This document shows positions 1-5,649 of a stretch of DNA of 6,149 bases, one piece after another (position 1 is the stretch's first letter; each line of letters starts with the position of its first letter). The DNA is from Bacilli bacterium. Lineage in GTDB: Bacteria > Bacillota_I > Bacilli_A > RFN20 > CAG-826. The notes below the pieces were generated by a model, which saw only the letters and a program-made list of their open reading frames with translations, did no database searches and had not been told where the DNA came from. Location of the stretch: the NCBI GenBank assembly GCA_017617775.1, contig JAFZVO010000036.1, positions 1 to 6,149 of the forward strand. The letters are read 5' to 3'. A program made the position numbers and the translations under genes.

Positions 1-291
1 GGTGACCCATTTAAATATATGGGCTGCTACAACTACACACTAGGCGGACAAGAAACTGGACCAGACAAAGGTATCAACGGTCTAATCGATAATATGTCCA
101 CGAATATGCAAGCCGCGACTCTTAACCAACTCAGTGCCGATGAAATCATCACTGGTTTAACTCCTGAATTCTTGGATACTGATGTTCCAGCAATTCCTGG
201 AAAATACACTCCAACAGCAGGAAAAGATAAATTCGGTAAACTCACCATTAAAGAGTTATCCGACTTCATCACTGCGGTTTACGGAGCTTAA
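1..291 (+). CDS. Unrecognised protein, C-terminal part only (5' end outside window)
   Basis: The reading frame is open from the first base, so this is the last 96 residues of a longer protein; the ATG at 19 lies inside the frame and has no ribosome binding site before it, so it is unlikely to be the true start. The visible part begins GDPFKYMGCYNYTLGG, has a Gly/Asn-rich turn region, and ends in a short amphipathic stretch (LTIKELSDFITAVYGA) followed by TAA. No transmembrane segment and no motif I recognise is present. The Pro/Thr-rich stretch before the end (PAIPGKYTPTAGKDKFGK) looks like a linker. It is followed 16 bp later by a terminator hairpin, so it is the last gene of its transcript. 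The coding call is supported by the clean open frame, codon use like that of the neighbours, and the terminator right after the stop. The function is unknown. Confidence 0.7.
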   Translation, partial: GDPFKYMGCYNYTLGGQETGPDKGINGLIDNMSTNMQAATLNQLSADEIITGLTPEFLDTDVPAIPGKYTPTAGKDKFGKLTIKELSDFITAVYGA

Positions 292-307
292 TCCAAACCC
301 AAACAAC

Positions 308-338
308 AAACCATCCAGTTCAAATCGGATGGTTTTTA
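308..338 (+). terminator. Intrinsic terminator, probably serving both convergent genes
   Basis: A 9-bp perfect stem pairs AAACCATCC (308-316) with GGATGGTTT (327-335) around a 10-nt loop, and the 3' arm runs into a T tract (333-337). It lies between the stop of the upstream + gene (291) and the stop of the minus-strand nitroreductase (351). Read on the minus strand the hairpin is followed by a T-rich but interrupted tract (TTTGTTGTTTG), so it may also end the minus transcript, less strongly. Confidence 0.8.
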
Positions 339-350
339 ATTACAACGTAA

Positions 351-896
351 TTATTTAATTATTTTATAATATCCTTCTCTTCTTGGACGAGGTTCAGGAT
401 TCTCACAGTCCGGATATCCTATCGCCATAGAGGCAATACCTTTCACTTCTTCAGTGATGCCCCATTTCTTTAAGAGTTTCTTTCCTTCTTCAGTGGCGAA
501 TATTCCATCGGCTCTATGAATCCACACACCACCTAATCCTAAGGCATAAGCAGCGTTTAACATATTGGTATTAACAGCGGCAGCGTCTAATGTGCCGAGG
601 AATTCATCTTTTGCTCTAGTCGTTGTGAAGACGACAATGATTGTCGGCGCGTCATAATAAGGTAGGCCTGGTCTAATTGGAAAACCCGCTCCTTTATTCA
701 AATCCATTTTGATTTGGTTGATCATCGCGATATCATCTGGGTCTTGAACCGCAACGATAAGTGGGGACTGTAATCCCATCGCTGTCGGCGCGTACATGCC
801 GGCTTTGATGACAGCCTTTAATTCCTCATCTTTAATCTGTTCTTTTTTGAACTTACGAATCGAGCGACGATTCAATAGCATCTCCATAGCGTCCAT
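351..896 (-). CDS. Nitroreductase-family FMN oxidoreductase
   Basis: A 181-residue protein of the nitroreductase superfamily, whose members use FMN and NAD(P)H to reduce nitro compounds, quinones or flavins in the cytoplasm. It shows the family signatures in order. RRSIRKF (10-16) is the N-terminal FMN-phosphate-binding Arg/Ser cluster. APTAMGLQSP (36-45) matches the usual APSxxNxQPW-type loop. A hydrophobic strand TIIVVFTTT (85-93) follows. AAVNTNMLNAAYALGLGGVWIH (106-127) is the central helix and GLGxxWI loop. The C-terminal GIASMAIGYP (153-162) and PRPRR (169-173) are typical of the end of the fold. The length is normal for the short, single-domain members. The frame is open up to 974, but I start at 896 because AAGGAG lies 8 bp upstream and family homology begins there; the longer version would overlap the GNAT gene by 74 bp. 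It follows the GNAT gene after 4 bp, so the two are cotranscribed. The exact substrate cannot be read from the sequence. Confidence 0.93.
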   Translation of the reverse strand: MDAMEMLLNRRSIRKFKKEQIKDEELKAVIKAGMYAPTAMGLQSPLIVAVQDPDDIAMINQIKMDLNKGAGFPIRPGLPYYDAPTIIVVFTTTRAKDEFLGTLDAAAVNTNMLNAAYALGLGGVWIHRADGIFATEEGKKLLKKWGITEEVKGIASMAIGYPDCENPEPRPRREGYYKIIK

Positions 897-900
897 ATCT

Positions 901-1431
901 TTATCTCCTTTTATTCTCTTCCCATTCTGCTCTTGTGATGGAATATACTCTACATATTTCTTCTCCATGGTCAAACATATTTCTAAATGTCATCCCATTA
1001 GCCTCCGCGGTTTTAATCGAGGGGATATTATCCTTATTCATGTATGAATAGACTTCATCATATTCATAATGAGTGAAGAAATAATCTTTAACGGCTTGAG
1101 TCATCTCTTTGCCAATCCCTTTTCGATGATAATCAAGACGGAGATGATAACCAATCTCTGGTCTCCATTCATCATTGATGAACTGCAAAGAAATCCCGCA
1201 GTCCCCAATCATCTCACCGGTTTCTTTAAGGATAGCCGCCCATAAACCAAAGCCATTTTTTCGATAAGAATCCTTGCACCAATTGATCCATCTCTGCACC
1301 CCATTATCATCATAGGGTTTTGGATAATATTTCATGTTGATAGGATCAGAAATCACTTTCTTAAATGAGTCAAAATCATCATCATTCATCTCGCGAAGAA
1401 TTAATCTATCTGTTTCTAAAACGATATTCAT
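901..1431 (-). CDS. GNAT acetyltransferase, RimJ/RimL-like
   Basis: A 176-residue GCN5-related N-acetyltransferase of the Acetyltransf_3 (RimJ/RimL-like) type, which moves an acetyl group from acetyl-CoA to an amine, often a protein N-terminus, antibiotic or small metabolite. The N-terminal LETDRLILREM (5-15) is the hallmark opening strand of this subgroup. EIGYHLRLDYHRKGIGKEM (92-110) contains the acetyl-CoA pyrophosphate-binding R-K-G-I-G-K loop (103-108). MNKDNIPSIKTAEANGM (131-147) is the usual N-x-x-S-xx-x-x-x-x-x-GM motif at the end of the fold. The length is standard and the protein appears complete. The ATG at 1431 has no ribosome binding site; a -10-like box sits 6 nt upstream, suggesting a leaderless mRNA. 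The gene leads a two-gene minus-strand operon with the nitroreductase, whose ribosome binding site lies just upstream of and inside this gene's last codons. The substrate is unknown. Confidence 0.93.
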   Translation of the reverse strand: MNIVLETDRLILREMNDDDFDSFKKVISDPINMKYYPKPYDDNGVQRWINWCKDSYRKNGFGLWAAILKETGEMIGDCGISLQFINDEWRPEIGYHLRLDYHRKGIGKEMTQAVKDYFFTHYEYDEVYSYMNKDNIPSIKTAEANGMTFRNMFDHGEEICRVYSITRAEWEENKRR

Positions 1432-1437
1432 ATATCT

Positions 1438-1446
1438 AGTTTATCA
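1438..1446 (-). promoter_or_regulatory. Candidate extended -10 promoter of the GNAT-nitroreductase operon
   Basis: Read on the minus strand this is TGATAAACT, a TG-n-extended -10 with hexamer TAAACT (4 of 6 matches to TATAAT), ending 6 nt before the ATG at 1431. Transcription would then start at or next to the A of the start codon. No convincing -35 is seen. An alternative -10, TACAAT (minus strand, 1454-1449), would give a leader of about ten bases, still without a ribosome binding site. Confidence 0.4.
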
Positions 1447-1455
1447 AAATTGTAC

Positions 1456-1461
1456 GATAAT
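1456..1461 (+). promoter_or_regulatory. Candidate -10 box of the second GNAT gene
   Basis: GATAAT matches the -10 consensus at 5 of 6 positions and ends 6 nt before the ATG at 1468, placing the predicted transcription start on the start codon itself. No clear -35 lies upstream. The box sits within the region that the divergent minus-strand promoter would use for its own upstream contacts, so the two promoters overlap back to back. Confidence 0.4.
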
Positions 1462-1467
1462 AATCAT

Positions 1468-1887
1468 ATGTTTAGATTCGTTATTTCAAAAGAGATGAAA
1501 ATCGATCTCCTCCAGGAACAGAAAGAAGAACTCTGCACGAAGGAGACTATCATCATCGCGTGTCTCAGTGATGATGTCATCGCTTTTGATATCTATTTAG
1601 ATGCCACTATCATCGGATTCGCGATGTTTTCCAGATGGAAACCAGGAAATTATTTCTTATGGAATTATGCGATTGACATGCTACATCAAAACAAAGGATA
1701 CGGTGAACAAGCATTATACGAATTATTTGATTTGATGAAAAACCAATACGGTGCAAAAGAGATCACCACCACATACCTATGGGGCAATGATCATGCTAAG
1801 CATGTCTATGAAAAAGTCGGCTTTAAAGAAACCGATGTTATTGATGAACCTGGTTGCCATGAAGTCAACATGCTAATTAAAATATGA
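1468..1887 (+). CDS. GNAT acetyltransferase, resembling BltD-type polyamine acetyltransferases
   Basis: A 139-residue single-domain GNAT protein (Acetyltransf_1 type). A beta strand ATIIGFAMF (46-54) leads to the core YFLWNYAIDMLHQNKGYGEQAL (62-83), which holds the acetyl-CoA-binding Q-N-K-G-Y-G loop (74-79). The C-terminal part GNDHAKHVYEKVGFKET (106-122) is the usual N-x-x-A-xx-x-Y-x-x-x-GF motif. The pattern W-x-x-x-I-D-x-x-x-Q-x-K-G-Y-G is like Bacillus BltD-type spermine/spermidine acetyltransferases, but sequence reading alone does not prove a polyamine substrate. The frame also allows an ATG at 1450 (six residues longer). I prefer 1468 because GATAAT is placed to start transcription exactly there and because family members begin about this far ahead of the first strand; neither ATG has a ribosome binding site. 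It is transcribed away from the other GNAT gene and ends 37 bp before the kinase gene. Confidence 0.86.
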   Translation: MFRFVISKEMKIDLLQEQKEELCTKETIIIACLSDDVIAFDIYLDATIIGFAMFSRWKPGNYFLWNYAIDMLHQNKGYGEQALYELFDLMKNQYGAKEITTTYLWGNDHAKHVYEKVGFKETDVIDEPGCHEVNMLIKI

Positions 1888-1902
1888 GCGCATCGCATGT
1901 GC
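1888..1902. repeat. Short inverted repeat just upstream of the kinase -10 box
   Basis: GCGCAT (1888-1893) and ATGTGC (1897-1902) form a 6-bp stem with one G-U pair and a CGC loop, directly after the stop codon of the GNAT gene. There is no T tract after it, so it is not a standard terminator. It covers the stretch where the -35 of the kinase promoter should be, so it could be an operator or merely a weak hairpin. Confidence 0.35.
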
Positions 1903-1905
1903 CTG

Positions 1906-1914
1906 TGATATAAT
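1906..1914 (+). promoter_or_regulatory. Extended -10 promoter of the sensor kinase-regulator operon
   Basis: TGATATAAT is a perfect TG-n-TATAAT extended -10. It ends 10 nt before the kinase ATG, so transcription should start about 3-5 nt before the start codon, leaving no room for a ribosome binding site. No -35-like hexamer is found 16-18 bp upstream, which fits an extended -10 promoter. Confidence 0.65.
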
Positions 1915-1924
1915 TATCTTTATC

Positions 1925-3274
1925 ATGGATTTCGTGACTGGATTGCAAACATATTTTACGATTGCTCTTGATGCATCGATGTATGTGACATTCTTCTTCC
2001 TCACCATCGGATTAGTGATTTTCGACTGGCCAGAAAAATATGACACGAAAAGTGTTCTCATCCTCCTCGCGAAGATACTAGGCGTCTATGTAGGTTTCGT
2101 CTTATTCGAATCTTTTGCATTCGCCTTCGCGATGCTCTTCATGCCGTATGGAATGTTCATCTACACTGCCTCATTCTGCGTCATCCCTATCATCTACATC
2201 GCAATATTTGTTAAAGATACTAAAATTAAAAAGATCATCAAAATGGAAATCGTTGTCGCCACGGTCCTCAACGTCGGATCAATCGTTGACTTCCTCATTG
2301 ATATGGTCGAGCAAGGTACCGGTGGTAACCTAGTTCTCAATGTCATTTGTCGTATCTTCCCATACAGCATTTTGGTATTCATCTCTTATCTATTAAAGAA
2401 ATTCGATATCGGAAGATTGAAGACATTAACAAAATCTCAGATTTTCCTCGTCTCCATGACGACATTCATCCTTGTTGGCACTGCCTTATGGGAAGCGAAC
2501 ATAAGTACGGATAGCTTCTCGATTATGTGGCTCCTCATCGCTTCTGATGCCGGTGGATTATTCGTCCTCGTCTATATGTATTACACGATGCATTCAGTGA
2601 TGGAGAAAAGACATCGTATCACCACATTAGAAGTTCAATCCTCTATCCTTGAACTCGAAAAGGATAGTTTAAGAATCGACCAAAAGAATCGTGAAGAGCT
2701 CATGAAGATTCGTCACGACTTAAAAAATCAGCTTTCTTACGTCAACGCATTATTAATCGAGCAAAAAAACGATGAAGCGCAACAATACTTAAAAGGTCTA
2801 TTGGAACAAAAGGAAGAATACTTAGAAAGCTTCTCCTGCTCTAATACAGTGATCTCTGGTATCGTCAATCTCGAACTCACCAAAGCAAAGATTGAAGGCA
2901 AGAAGATCAAATTCCGCGCGGTGGTCCCACCTCGTCTCCCATTTGAAGATTCTGACTTATTATCCCTTATCACTAATGTCGCAGATAACTGTATTGAAAA
3001 CTTCGTTCCTGAAAATGATAACGATCAAATATTGATCTCCATCCTCACCCAAAATGATTACTTAAGAATCGTTTCTTTCAATACAGTAGACGTTGAAAAA
3101 GCGACAAAGAAATTCTTGTCGACCACAAAAAGCGGCAAAGATCATGGATATGGGACGAAAATCATCAAGAATATTACTGATAAATACCATGGCTACTCCA
3201 CATTCAAGATTGAGAATAATAAATTCATCTGCGATGTCGTTTTAGATATGTCCTACAGGAGTTATCAGAAATGA
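1925..3274 (+). CDS. GHKL sensor histidine kinase, AgrC-like (multi-TM sensor)
   Basis: A 449-residue membrane sensor kinase. The N-terminal half has about seven hydrophobic segments (near residues 17-33, 44-70, 75-96, 107-127, 136-157, 172-189 and 199-221), like the membrane sensors of the AgrC/BlpH group that bind peptides or other extracellular signals. A probable coiled coil (224-262) leads to the phosphoacceptor motif KIRHDLKNQL with His264. The HATPase_c_5-type ATP-binding domain follows: the N box is NVADNCIEN (351-359, Asn355 as the metal/ATP ligand) and the G box is DHGYGTK (406-412). The key residues are all present, so it should be active. The ATG at 1925 has no ribosome binding site, but a perfect extended -10 lies just before it. 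Its last codons overlap the regulator start by ATGA, so kinase and regulator are translationally coupled. The signal is unknown; no AgrB/AgrD-like pheromone genes are in the window. Confidence 0.93.
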   Translation: MDFVTGLQTYFTIALDASMYVTFFFLTIGLVIFDWPEKYDTKSVLILLAKILGVYVGFVLFESFAFAFAMLFMPYGMFIYTASFCVIPIIYIAIFVKDTKIKKIIKMEIVVATVLNVGSIVDFLIDMVEQGTGGNLVLNVICRIFPYSILVFISYLLKKFDIGRLKTLTKSQIFLVSMTTFILVGTALWEANISTDSFSIMWLLIASDAGGLFVLVYMYYTMHSVMEKRHRITTLEVQSSILELEKDSLRIDQKNREELMKIRHDLKNQLSYVNALLIEQKNDEAQQYLKGLLEQKEEYLESFSCSNTVISGIVNLELTKAKIEGKKIKFRAVVPPRLPFEDSDLLSLITNVADNCIENFVPENDNDQILISILTQNDYLRIVSFNTVDVEKATKKFLSTTKSGKDHGYGTKIIKNITDKYHGYSTFKIENNKFICDVVLDMSYRSYQK

Positions 3275-4002
3275 TTAAGATTGCTTTATTAGATGATGAT
3301 AAGACAGCCTTAACGATTTCTAAAGGCGTCATCGAACAGTTCTTCCAAGAGAAGAATATTCCTTTCTCGGTTGATGCTTTCACCGCCTCTCAAGCCTTCG
3401 TCGCGATGGCGAAAGAAGAGAAATATCAACTTGTATTTTTAGATATCGATGTCGATGAGATGAATGGGATTGACGCGGGTAAGATCGTCAAAGATATCGA
3501 TCCGCAGACCGATATCGTCTACCTTTCTCAAAGAGAAGATTTAGTCTTTGATACATTATTCCTCCATCCATTTGGTTTTATTAGAAAATCCAAGATTTTG
3601 CAGGATTTCCCTTCCGTCTTGCAGTTATATTTAGATACCCATATCAAAGAAGAAGATACCTCTAAACTAGTTGTCACCTCTAAGAACGGCATGATCAATA
3701 TCGTCATCAATGACATCATGTATATCGAAGGGAATAAAAACTATCAGACCATCTATCTCAAAGACGGAACTAATTATGAGGTTAGGTTATCGATGGGAGA
3801 TCTAGAAAACCAACTCGATAGCAAAGGTTTTATCCGCATTCATAAAGGTTATCTTGTGAACTATGTCTTCATCCGTAAAATTGTGAAAAATGATGTCCTT
3901 TTAACCAATAATAAAATCCTCCCTCTCGCTGGAAAAAGAAGAGAGGAAATCATGGAAAAATATCTCGCCGTCTCACGTGCGAATAAATCCATATTTATGT
4001 AA
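3271..4002 (+). CDS. LytTR-family response regulator (AgrA-like)
   Basis: A 243-residue response regulator that should be phosphorylated by the kinase encoded just upstream and then bind DNA as a transcription factor. The receiver domain (1-125) has the acidic pair in LLDDD (Asp8, Asp9), the phosphoacceptor Asp58 in VFLDID, Ser86 in the switch position of IVYLSQ, and a Lys at 106 in FIRKS. The LytTR DNA-binding domain (133-233) shows NDIMYIEGNKNYQTIYLKDG (147-166), the RLSMGDLENQL helix and the very typical FIRIHKGYLVNYVFI (187-201, His191 and Asn197). The usual LPVSRR motif near the end is LPLAGKRR here, a small departure. The ATG overlaps the kinase stop by 4 bp and AGGAG lies 9 bp upstream inside the kinase gene. 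A terminator follows 24 bp after the stop. LytTR regulators bind direct repeats about two helix turns apart, and such repeats lie immediately downstream. Confidence 0.95.
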   Translation: MIKIALLDDDKTALTISKGVIEQFFQEKNIPFSVDAFTASQAFVAMAKEEKYQLVFLDIDVDEMNGIDAGKIVKDIDPQTDIVYLSQREDLVFDTLFLHPFGFIRKSKILQDFPSVLQLYLDTHIKEEDTSKLVVTSKNGMINIVINDIMYIEGNKNYQTIYLKDGTNYEVRLSMGDLENQLDSKGFIRIHKGYLVNYVFIRKIVKNDVLLTNNKILPLAGKRREEIMEKYLAVSRANKSIFM

Positions 4003-4026
4003 AAATAAAGCAAAGAAAGACCATTG

Positions 4027-4050
4027 AAGGAGGGAAACCTCTTTTTTTCT
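4027..4050 (+). terminator. Intrinsic terminator of the kinase-regulator operon
   Basis: A 7-bp stem (AAGGAGG at 4027-4033 with CCTCTTT at 4038-4044, one G-U pair) is closed by a GAAA tetraloop (4034-4037) and runs into seven Ts (4042-4048). The run of Ts then merges with the first of the direct repeats of the next promoter. The stem contains an AAGGAGG sequence, but no start codon follows, so it is not a ribosome binding site. Confidence 0.82.
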
Positions 4051-4120
4051 TTCGTCCCTAAAAAGGCGACTTTCATCCCAAAAGGAATACTTTATATCCC
4101 TTATTCACACTTCTTGTCCC
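4048..4120 (+). promoter_or_regulatory. Four phased direct repeats, candidate LytTR regulator binding sites
   Basis: Four elements end in TCCC: TCTTTCGTCCC (4048-4058), ACTTTCATCCC (4069-4079), ACTTTATATCCC (4089-4100) and ACTTCTTGTCCC (4109-4120). The TCCC blocks start at 4055, 4076, 4097 and 4117, so the period is 21, 21 and 20 bp, about two turns of DNA, and all copies face the same way on one side of the helix. LytTR-family regulators such as AgrA, ComE and VirR are known to bind pairs of about 9-bp direct repeats with this period. The last copy continues as CCCAGTT, which resembles the start of the VirR box of Clostridium perfringens. The array begins in the tail of the regulator terminator and ends 2 bp before the presumed -35 of the lipoprotein promoter, the position of a classic activator. 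Binding by the neighbouring regulator is inference. Confidence 0.65.
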
Positions 4121-4122
4121 AG

Positions 4123-4160
4123 TTCAAAAATAAGTATTTTTATTTGTAATAGTCTATAAG
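4123..4160 (+). promoter_or_regulatory. Candidate promoter of the lipoprotein-membrane protein operon
   Basis: A weak -35, TTCAAA (4123-4128, 4 of 6), is separated by 16 bp from TGTAAT (4145-4150, 5 of 6), giving a leader of about 40 nt. TATAAG (4155-4160) is an alternative -10. The poor -35, next to the direct repeats, fits a promoter that needs an activator. A perfect inverted repeat, AAAAATA-AG-TATTTTT (4126-4141), fills most of the spacer. Confidence 0.5.
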
Positions 4161-4198
4161 CACTTGAAAAAAGATTTTTAAAGAAAAGGAGGAATACG

Positions 4199-5638
4199 AT
4201 GAAATTCTTTAAGAAGACGACATTGTTAGTTACAACTCTTGCCGCGACTAGTCTCGGTTTAGCGGGTTGTAAAAGTAATGTCAAATTACCTGTAACCTTC
4301 GTCGCCGCGACATCAAGCGCTTATAACGCAGAAGTCCAAATCGGTGATTATGATTACAAGTTCCAAGGAAAAGTAGACCAAAAGAGCAACAATTTCACTC
4401 TTAAAGGTCTCGTTCAACAACGTCACCATGGTTCATCTGGTGGTCAACAAGGTGGGCCAGGAATGGGTGGCGGCTTTGGAGGCTGGGGAGGCGGCGGAGG
4501 TGGCCAAGAAGCACCAAAACCAAACCCAACGAGCATCACTTTAGCAGGTGCGAAAACCGAAGTCTTCATCAACGAAGAGTTCAAACTCACTGTCAATGCA
4601 GAACCAATGGGTGCCGACACAAGCGTCGAATGGACATCCTCAGACGAGAAAGTTCTCACAGTGAAAGACGGCACAGTTACACCGGTCGGAGAGGGTAGCG
4701 CCACTGTCACTGCGAAGAGCACAAAAGATCCAGCAGTTACTGCCACGACTGCAGCAATCACAGTGAAAACTGAAGATTTAGAAGCCCATAACTGGACTCT
4801 AAATGGTACTTACACAATGGATGAGGGATATGGATATGTCATCACCCTCGATGATGAGAGAAAGACTGAAGTCCACGTCGACTTCGATAAAGTCCAAGGT
4901 CGTCATCAATTCTACTACACTGTGGACATCGAAGGTAACAAGTCCACCATTCTCTTCCAAGCCAAAGATCCAACTTTCAAAGATCAATTAGCGAAAGATT
5001 ACAAGACTTGGGATGAGAGAGATTCCAAATACATCTACTACGCGAAAGCGACTGGTAACAATGGTTCCTTGGCGACAGCTTATCTCTATCTCCACAATGA
5101 TGGAAGTGCCGTTGTCAACGTTCCAAGCGGTGTCAACAGAGCGTATACATTCGGTCTCACTTGGACAGAAGATGCTAATAAAATCATCTCCTTATTCAAT
5201 GGCGAATTATTACTCGGCAAATCCAAAAACTCAGTCAATGCTGAACATCCAGGTAGCTTGCTCAACTATAGCAGTTACACATTCTTACGTTCCGATAACA
5301 CAAGTGTCAAATGGAAAAAATTAGTTCTTTCTGATTTCGAAGGCGCCACTGCTCACGAATTCGTTGGTTCATACACATTATCTGGACCAGATGGTGGTAC
5401 AAAAGAAGTCAACCTCAACTTCTATAACGGCGGAGTTGCCAAATTATATAATGGCAGCTGGAACGCTTCTGAAGAAGGTACTTGGGAACAAGTCGGCGAT
5501 AGCTTCACCCTCACATTAGGTGACAAGCCATATCCAGTGACTAAAGAAGGCGATAAGTTAGTCGTCAATTACAAGATCGAAACACAAGGTTTCTTCGGTA
5601 AAGAAACTATCGATGTCAAATTAACACAAACTAAGTAA
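4199..5638 (+). CDS. Surface lipoprotein with Gly-rich linker and bacterial Ig-like (BIG_2) domain
   Basis: A 479-residue exported lipoprotein. The signal peptide MKFFKKTTLLVTTLAATSLG ends in the lipobox L-A-G-C, with Cys24 as the lipid-modified residue, so the protein should be anchored on the outer face of the membrane. The domains in order are a short beta-rich segment (32-76), a low-complexity Gly-rich linker with Gln, Met and Trp (78-102), a BIG_2 Ig-like domain (about 111-190) with the hallmark VEWTSSDEKVLTVKDGTV and GEGSATVTAKS, and a C-terminal region (about 195-479) of repeated beta-strand units with GTW/LTW and FTL motifs. No catalytic motif is seen; a binding or structural role at the cell surface is plausible but unproven. 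The start is firm: AAGGAGG lies 6 bp before the ATG. The gene has its own promoter region with phased direct repeats, right after a LytTR two-component system, and is followed 11 bp later by a membrane-protein gene. BIG_2 domains are known from adhesins such as intimin but occur in many other surface proteins. Confidence 0.92.
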   Translation: MKFFKKTTLLVTTLAATSLGLAGCKSNVKLPVTFVAATSSAYNAEVQIGDYDYKFQGKVDQKSNNFTLKGLVQQRHHGSSGGQQGGPGMGGGFGGWGGGGGGQEAPKPNPTSITLAGAKTEVFINEEFKLTVNAEPMGADTSVEWTSSDEKVLTVKDGTVTPVGEGSATVTAKSTKDPAVTATTAAITVKTEDLEAHNWTLNGTYTMDEGYGYVITLDDERKTEVHVDFDKVQGRHQFYYTVDIEGNKSTILFQAKDPTFKDQLAKDYKTWDERDSKYIYYAKATGNNGSLATAYLYLHNDGSAVVNVPSGVNRAYTFGLTWTEDANKIISLFNGELLLGKSKNSVNAEHPGSLLNYSSYTFLRSDNTSVKWKKLVLSDFEGATAHEFVGSYTLSGPDGGTKEVNLNFYNGGVAKLYNGSWNASEEGTWEQVGDSFTLTLGDKPYPVTKEGDKLVVNYKIETQGFFGKETIDVKLTQTK

Positions 5639-5649
5639 GGAGAATAGAT

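Noticed and set aside
897..974. Longer nitroreductase start at 974, overlapping the GNAT gene
   Set aside because: The extra 26 residues have no family similarity and come from the GNAT coding region in another frame; a good AAGGAG site points to 896.
2115..2382. Two small open frames inside the kinase membrane region
   Set aside because: They are Ser/Leu- or Thr-rich shadows of TM codons with no start signals; the kinase frame is continuous and makes full sense.
725..3406. TCGCGA occurs six times (725, 1391, 1619, 2067, 2127, 3401), more than I would expect for a 6-mer at this base composition
   Set aside because: All copies lie in coding sequence and several come from the same codon pairing (NTC or NTT-C followed by GCG then A); codon-pair preference explains it better than a signal.
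4027..4033. AAGGAGG as a ribosome binding site for a small peptide gene after the regulator
   Set aside because: No start codon follows at a suitable distance, and the bases form the 5' arm of a clear terminator with a GAAA loop.
4444..4761. Open frame of 105 residues on the minus strand inside the lipoprotein gene, Pro-rich at its end
   Set aside because: The Pro-rich part is the complement of the Gly-rich linker; there is no ribosome binding site and the + strand frame is well supported by the signal peptide and Ig domain.
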